The position numbers and the translations under genes are program-made. A DNA stretch of 35,701 nucleotides from Asaia bogorensis (lineage in GTDB: Bacteria > Pseudomonadota > Alphaproteobacteria > Acetobacterales > Acetobacteraceae). Under the pieces are notes generated by a model. It did no database searches, was not told the origin of the DNA, and saw only the letters and a list, made by a program, of their open reading frames with translations. Numbering within the stretch: the stretch's first letter is position 1; each line of letters starts with the position of its first letter. The stretch covers positions 1-35,701 of the forward strand of contig CAMBRC010000041.1 in assembly GCA_945869965.1 (NCBI GenBank), given 5' to 3'. Positions 31,982 through 35,701 of the stretch are shown in pieces.

Positions 31982-32573
31982 TCGCCAAGCTGACCGGCAG
32001 GATCGACCAGATCGAGGCCGATCGCTGCATCGTCGATGTGAATGGTGTCGGCTATCTGGTGCACGCTTCGACGCGAACGCTGGCGGCGCTGCCGTCGGGG
32101 CAGGTGGCGTCGCTGCTGATCGAGACCCATGTGCGCGAGGATGCCATTGTTCTTTATGGCTTCTTCGAAGGGGCGGAGCGCGAGTGGTTCCGCCTGTTGA
32201 CGACGGTCCAAGGGGTCGGTGCGAAGGTGGCGCTCAACATCCTGTCGGCGCTGTCGCCGCGCGATCTGATCGGCGCAATCCAGGCCGGCGATCGCGGTGC
32301 GCTGACGCGGGCGCCGGGCGTGGGAGCGAAGCTGGCGGTGCGGCTGTTGACGGAACTGCGCGAGAAGGCCGGTGCTATGCTGGCCGGGATCGGGTTTTCC
32401 CCAGTGCTGCCGCCGCCGGTTGGGGGGGTGGAGGCCGATGCGTTGTCGGCGCTGGTCAACCTGGGCTATCGCCGGGCGGAGGCGCAGAATGCGGTGGCCA
32501 AGGTGATGGAGCGGCTGGGTGACGGTGCTTCGCTCGATGCGGTGATCCGTGACGGGCTCAAGGAACTCGCGCG

Positions 32574-32577
<4 letters not shown>
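31978..32577 (+). CDS. ruvA: Holliday junction DNA helicase subunit RuvA
   Basis: A 199-residue junction-recognition subunit. The GTG at 31978 gives the canonical head (M)IAKLTGRID and overlaps the ruvC stop; an ATG at 31963 would add five non-family residues. The OB domain is followed by the helix-hairpin-helix pair ([13 protein letters not shown] and [13 protein letters not shown]) and a C-terminal RuvB-contact domain ending [15 protein letters not shown]. It overlaps ruvB by 4 bp. Confidence 0.97.
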
Positions 32578-33619
<1,042 letters not shown>

Positions 33620-33623
<4 letters not shown>

Positions 33624-34033
33624 CACCCCATCGCCATCCCGTGCGCGTCTATTTCGACGACACCGACGCCGGCGGCATCGTCTATCACGCCAACTACCTG
33701 CGGTTTGCCGAGCGTGGGCGGACTGAGGCGCTGCGCGATATGGGGGTGCCGCACGCGGACATGACGGCCCTGCATGGCCTATTCTTCATGGTGCGGCGCA
33801 TCAAAGTGGATTATCTGGCACCGGCGCGGCTCGACGATTCGCTGATTGTCGAGACCACGACGCTGGCCGTGGGCGGTGCGACTGTTGAGCTGCGCCAGGA
33901 TGTGTTGCGCGGCTCGGAGCCGTTGGCGCGCATCGAGGTTCAGCTGGTCTGTGGCCGGATCGCCGACCAGCGTCCGGCGCGCATTCCGCCACGCTGGCGC
34001 GATGCGATGCGGCAGTTGCTGGCGCAGGAATAA
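33620..34033 (+). CDS. ybgC: Tol-Pal-associated acyl-CoA thioesterase YbgC
   Basis: A 137-residue hotdog-fold thioesterase of the 4-hydroxybenzoyl-CoA thioesterase family. The active-site segment is [27 protein letters not shown], with the catalytic Asp in DTDAGG and the conserved His in YHANY. Start is GTG at 33620, overlapping the ruvB stop, so the ruv and tol blocks are one transcript. Its exact role in the Tol-Pal system is unsettled; it has been linked to phospholipid metabolism. Confidence 0.96.
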
Positions 34034-34077
34034 GGCGTCGCGGCCATTGATCGGCCGTTCGTCGGGCATAAAGGGAC

Positions 34078-34100
34078 CATGATCCGCTTTCAGGATCATG
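34078..34100. promoter_or_regulatory. 8-bp perfect inverted repeat between ybgC and tolQ
   Basis: CATGATCC (34078-34085) and GGATCATG (34093-34100) pair around a 7-nt loop in the 90-bp gap before tolQ. No T-run follows, so it is not an evident terminator. It could be a processing or operator site for tolQRA. Confidence 0.4.
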
Positions 34101-34123
34101 CTCGGGTTTGAAGGGACTGGACC

Positions 34124-34864
34124 GTGGATCGTGCCGTGGACGCGGTGAAGCTGGGTGCGGGCGTCGACATGTCGCTGCTGGGGTTGTTCCTGCAGGCCGA
34201 CATCGTGGTGAAGATCGTCATGCTGATGCTGATCGCCGCCAGCGTGTGGGTGTGGGCGATCGTATTCGAGAAGGTGACCAGCCTGCGCCGCGCCACCCGG
34301 GCGGCGGACGGCTTTGAGGACCGCTTCTGGTCGGGCGACAGCCTGGACGAACTGTATGACGTCGAGGGCGCCAAGCCCGCCCATCCGATGGCCGCGGTGT
34401 TCGGTGCCGCGATGACCGAATGGCGCCGCAGCACCCGCGCCGCTGGGGCGGATATCGCGCATGGCTTTGCCCGCGAGCGGGTGGAGCGGGCGATGAACGT
34501 GACCATTTCGCGCGAGATGGAGGCGCTGGAGAAGTGGATGATCTTCCTCGCCTCGGTGGGGTCGACCGCGCCGTTCATCGGCCTGTTCGGCACCGTCTGG
34601 GGCATCATGAACAGCTTTTCGGCCATTGCGCAGATGCAGAACACCAACCTCGCCGTGGTGGCACCGGGCATCGCGGAGGCGCTGTTCGCGACCGCGGTCG
34701 GCCTGATCGCCGCCATTCCTGCCGTCCTGGCCTACAACAAGATCAGCACCGACCTGGCGCGCTTCGCTGCCAGGCTGGACGGCTTCGCCACTGAGTTCGG
34801 TGCCATCCTGTCCCGACAGTCGGAAGCCAGCCTGTCGGACGGCAGCGGCCGGACGCGCGTCTGA
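34124..34864 (+). CDS. tolQ: Tol-Pal proton channel subunit TolQ
   Basis: A 246-residue inner-membrane protein with three helices (about 15-40, 140-165 and 175-200). The channel signature is ASVGSTAPFIGLFGTVWGIMNSF followed by VVAPGIAEALFATAVGLIAAIPAVLAYN. TolQ pentamers with TolR use the proton gradient to energise TolA during envelope constriction at division. Start is GTG at 34124 with AGGGA upstream. tolR begins one base after its stop. Confidence 0.97.
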   Translation: MDRAVDAVKLGAGVDMSLLGLFLQADIVVKIVMLMLIAASVWVWAIVFEKVTSLRRATRAADGFEDRFWSGDSLDELYDVEGAKPAHPMAAVFGAAMTEWRRSTRAAGADIAHGFARERVERAMNVTISREMEALEKWMIFLASVGSTAPFIGLFGTVWGIMNSFSAIAQMQNTNLAVVAPGIAEALFATAVGLIAAIPAVLAYNKISTDLARFAARLDGFATEFGAILSRQSEASLSDGSGRTRV

Positions 34865-34865
34865 C

Positions 34866-35396
34866 ATGGCGATGTCCATGCCCACTGGCGGCGGCGGAGC
34901 AGGTGGCGGCAGGGGGCGGCGGCGGCGCTATCAGCCGCTGGCCGAGATCAACGTCACCCCGATGGTCGACGTGATGCTGGTGCTGCTGATCATCTTCATG
35001 GTCGCGGCCCCGCTGATGAACACCGCGGTCAATGTCGACCTGCCGAAGGCGGCCGCCTCGCCGGTCAACCAGGACAGCGAGCCGCTGAACGTCTCCGTCG
35101 ATGGCAAGGGCCAGGTGTTTCTCCAAGACCAGCCGATCCCGCTGGCCGAACTGGCGCCCAAGCTGACGGCCATCGCTCGGGAGCAGAAGGATCGCCGCAT
35201 CTTCGTGCGCGGCGACCGCGCCAATAGCTATGGCACGATGATGGAAGTGATGGGGGTGATCATCCAGGGCGGGTTCAGCAAGGTTTCGCTGTTGACCGAC
35301 CCGTCCGGCGCCCGCGCGGTTCCGGCCGTCCCCGCGCCGGCGGTTCCGGCGCCCTCTCCCGGCCCCGCTTCGCCTCGCCCGCCCGGGCGGGGCTGA
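34866..35396 (+). CDS. tolR: Tol-Pal subunit TolR with proline-rich C-terminal tail
   Basis: A 176-residue ExbD/TolR family protein. After a Gly/Arg-rich cytoplasmic start, INVTPMVDVMLVLLIIFMVAAP (about 28-49) is the membrane helix with the proton-carrying Asp in MVDVML. The periplasmic domain runs to about residue 145 (IFVRGDRANSYGTMMEVMGVIIQGGFSKVSLLTDP). The last 30 residues (from SGARAVPAVPAPAVPAP) are a Pro/Ala-rich tail, longer than in E. coli TolR (142 residues). It lies between tolQ and tolA with near-zero gaps. Confidence 0.96.
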   Translation: MAMSMPTGGGGAGGGRGRRRRYQPLAEINVTPMVDVMLVLLIIFMVAAPLMNTAVNVDLPKAAASPVNQDSEPLNVSVDGKGQVFLQDQPIPLAELAPKLTAIAREQKDRRIFVRGDRANSYGTMMEVMGVIIQGGFSKVSLLTDPSGARAVPAVPAPAVPAPSPGPASPRPPGRG

Positions 35397-35420
35397 GCGG
35401 CCAACGCAGGGATCCCGGCT

Positions 35421-35701
35421 ATGTCGCCGCTGCTCCGGCGCGGGGCTGTCGCCTCTGGCATCGTGCATGCCGTGGTGTTCGCGGCACTGCTGCTCGGCCT
35501 GACATTGCGCTTGCCGGAGGAGCCGCCGGAGACCGTGACGGTCGATCTGGCGGAGGTGCAGGGCGACCCTTCCGAGGCGCCATTGCTGAGTCCGGTCGAG
35601 GCGCCGACGCCGGCCACTGTGCAGGCGCCCGAGGTTGTGTCGGCACCCCCCTCACCAGAGCCGCCGAAGCCCGAGCCGCCGCAGCCGCCGCCGCCGCCGC
35701 C
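35421..35701 (+). CDS. tolA: TolA/TonB-type energy transducer, 5' part only
   Basis: The first 93 codons are present and the gene runs off the window edge. An N-terminal membrane anchor (about 8-29, AVASGIVHAVVFAALLLGLTL) is followed by an acidic stretch (EEPPETVTVDLAEV) and a Pro-rich segment ending in a run of Pro codons. Position after tolQR identifies TolA, although the visible part is Pro-rich like TonB; the long Ala/Lys-rich helix of TolA is not within view. ATG at 35421 is 25 bp after the tolR stop. Confidence 0.85.
   Translation, partial: MSPLLRRGAVASGIVHAVVFAALLLGLTLRLPEEPPETVTVDLAEVQGDPSEAPLLSPVEAPTPATVQAPEVVSAPPSPEPPKPEPPQPPPPP

Overview
The window is very GC-rich DNA from an alphaproteobacterium, most likely a member of the Acetobacteraceae/Rhodospirillales. 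This is inferred, not proven. The grounds are the gene order zapA - 6S RNA - fau - ymdB-like - yebC - ruvCAB - ybgC - tolQRA, the 41-residue alphaproteobacterial-type L36, the class I DhnA-type aldolase next to thiE, and several lineage-style hypothetical proteins. No plasmid or phage hallmark gene, CRISPR array, tRNA or rRNA was seen.

Layout. At 1-4.9 kb there is a PAS-EAL c-di-GMP phosphodiesterase (-), an Rrf2-type regulator overlapping an NDH-2-like flavoprotein (+) behind a perfect palindrome, and asd (-) with an intrinsic terminator in its leader. At 4.9-12.4 kb there is a small membrane protein, a methyltransferase, rpmJ, the glycolate oxidase genes glcD-glcE-glcF with glcF bracketed by two copies of a MITE-like element, an unknown protein and a secreted TPR protein. 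At 12.4-18.8 kb a minus-strand block holds a polyprenyl-phosphate sugar transferase, a proton-channel/peptidoglycan-binding motor module (OmpA-like secreted protein, MotA/TolQ/ExbB-like channel, MotB-like coiled-coil OmpA protein), an inositol monophosphatase and efp. At 18.9-20 kb lies the broken remnant of an FG-GAP/Hint-type protein. At 20.1-22.4 kb there are a PhzF-like isomerase, epmA (the EF-P lysine ligase) and a lipoprotein. At 22.4-24.7 kb a divergent DAACS-type symporter is paired with a periplasmic binding protein. At 24.8-26.9 kb an unknown gene, fba and thiE form an operon. From 26.9 kb to the end is the conserved housekeeping run of cell division, folate, recombination and Tol-Pal genes; tolA is cut by the window edge.

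How the genes fit together. EF-P and EpmA are substrate and modifying enzyme. RuvA, RuvB and RuvC form the Holliday-junction resolvasome. YbgC, TolQ, TolR and TolA belong to the Tol-Pal envelope-constriction machine, and ZapA also acts at division. GlcD, GlcE and GlcF form one glycolate oxidase. The second proton-channel module at 13.9-17.2 kb resembles TolQR/MotAB in architecture but has no known partners here; it is the best candidate for an undescribed system.

Two repeat families stand out. One is a MITE-like element of about 180 bp with identical 36-bp terminal inverted repeats. The other is a multi-hairpin repeat that sits directly at gene ends in three places, one copy built around a perfect 32-bp palindrome. 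The plus strand is C-rich on the left and G-rich on the right, switching near 14-15 kb.
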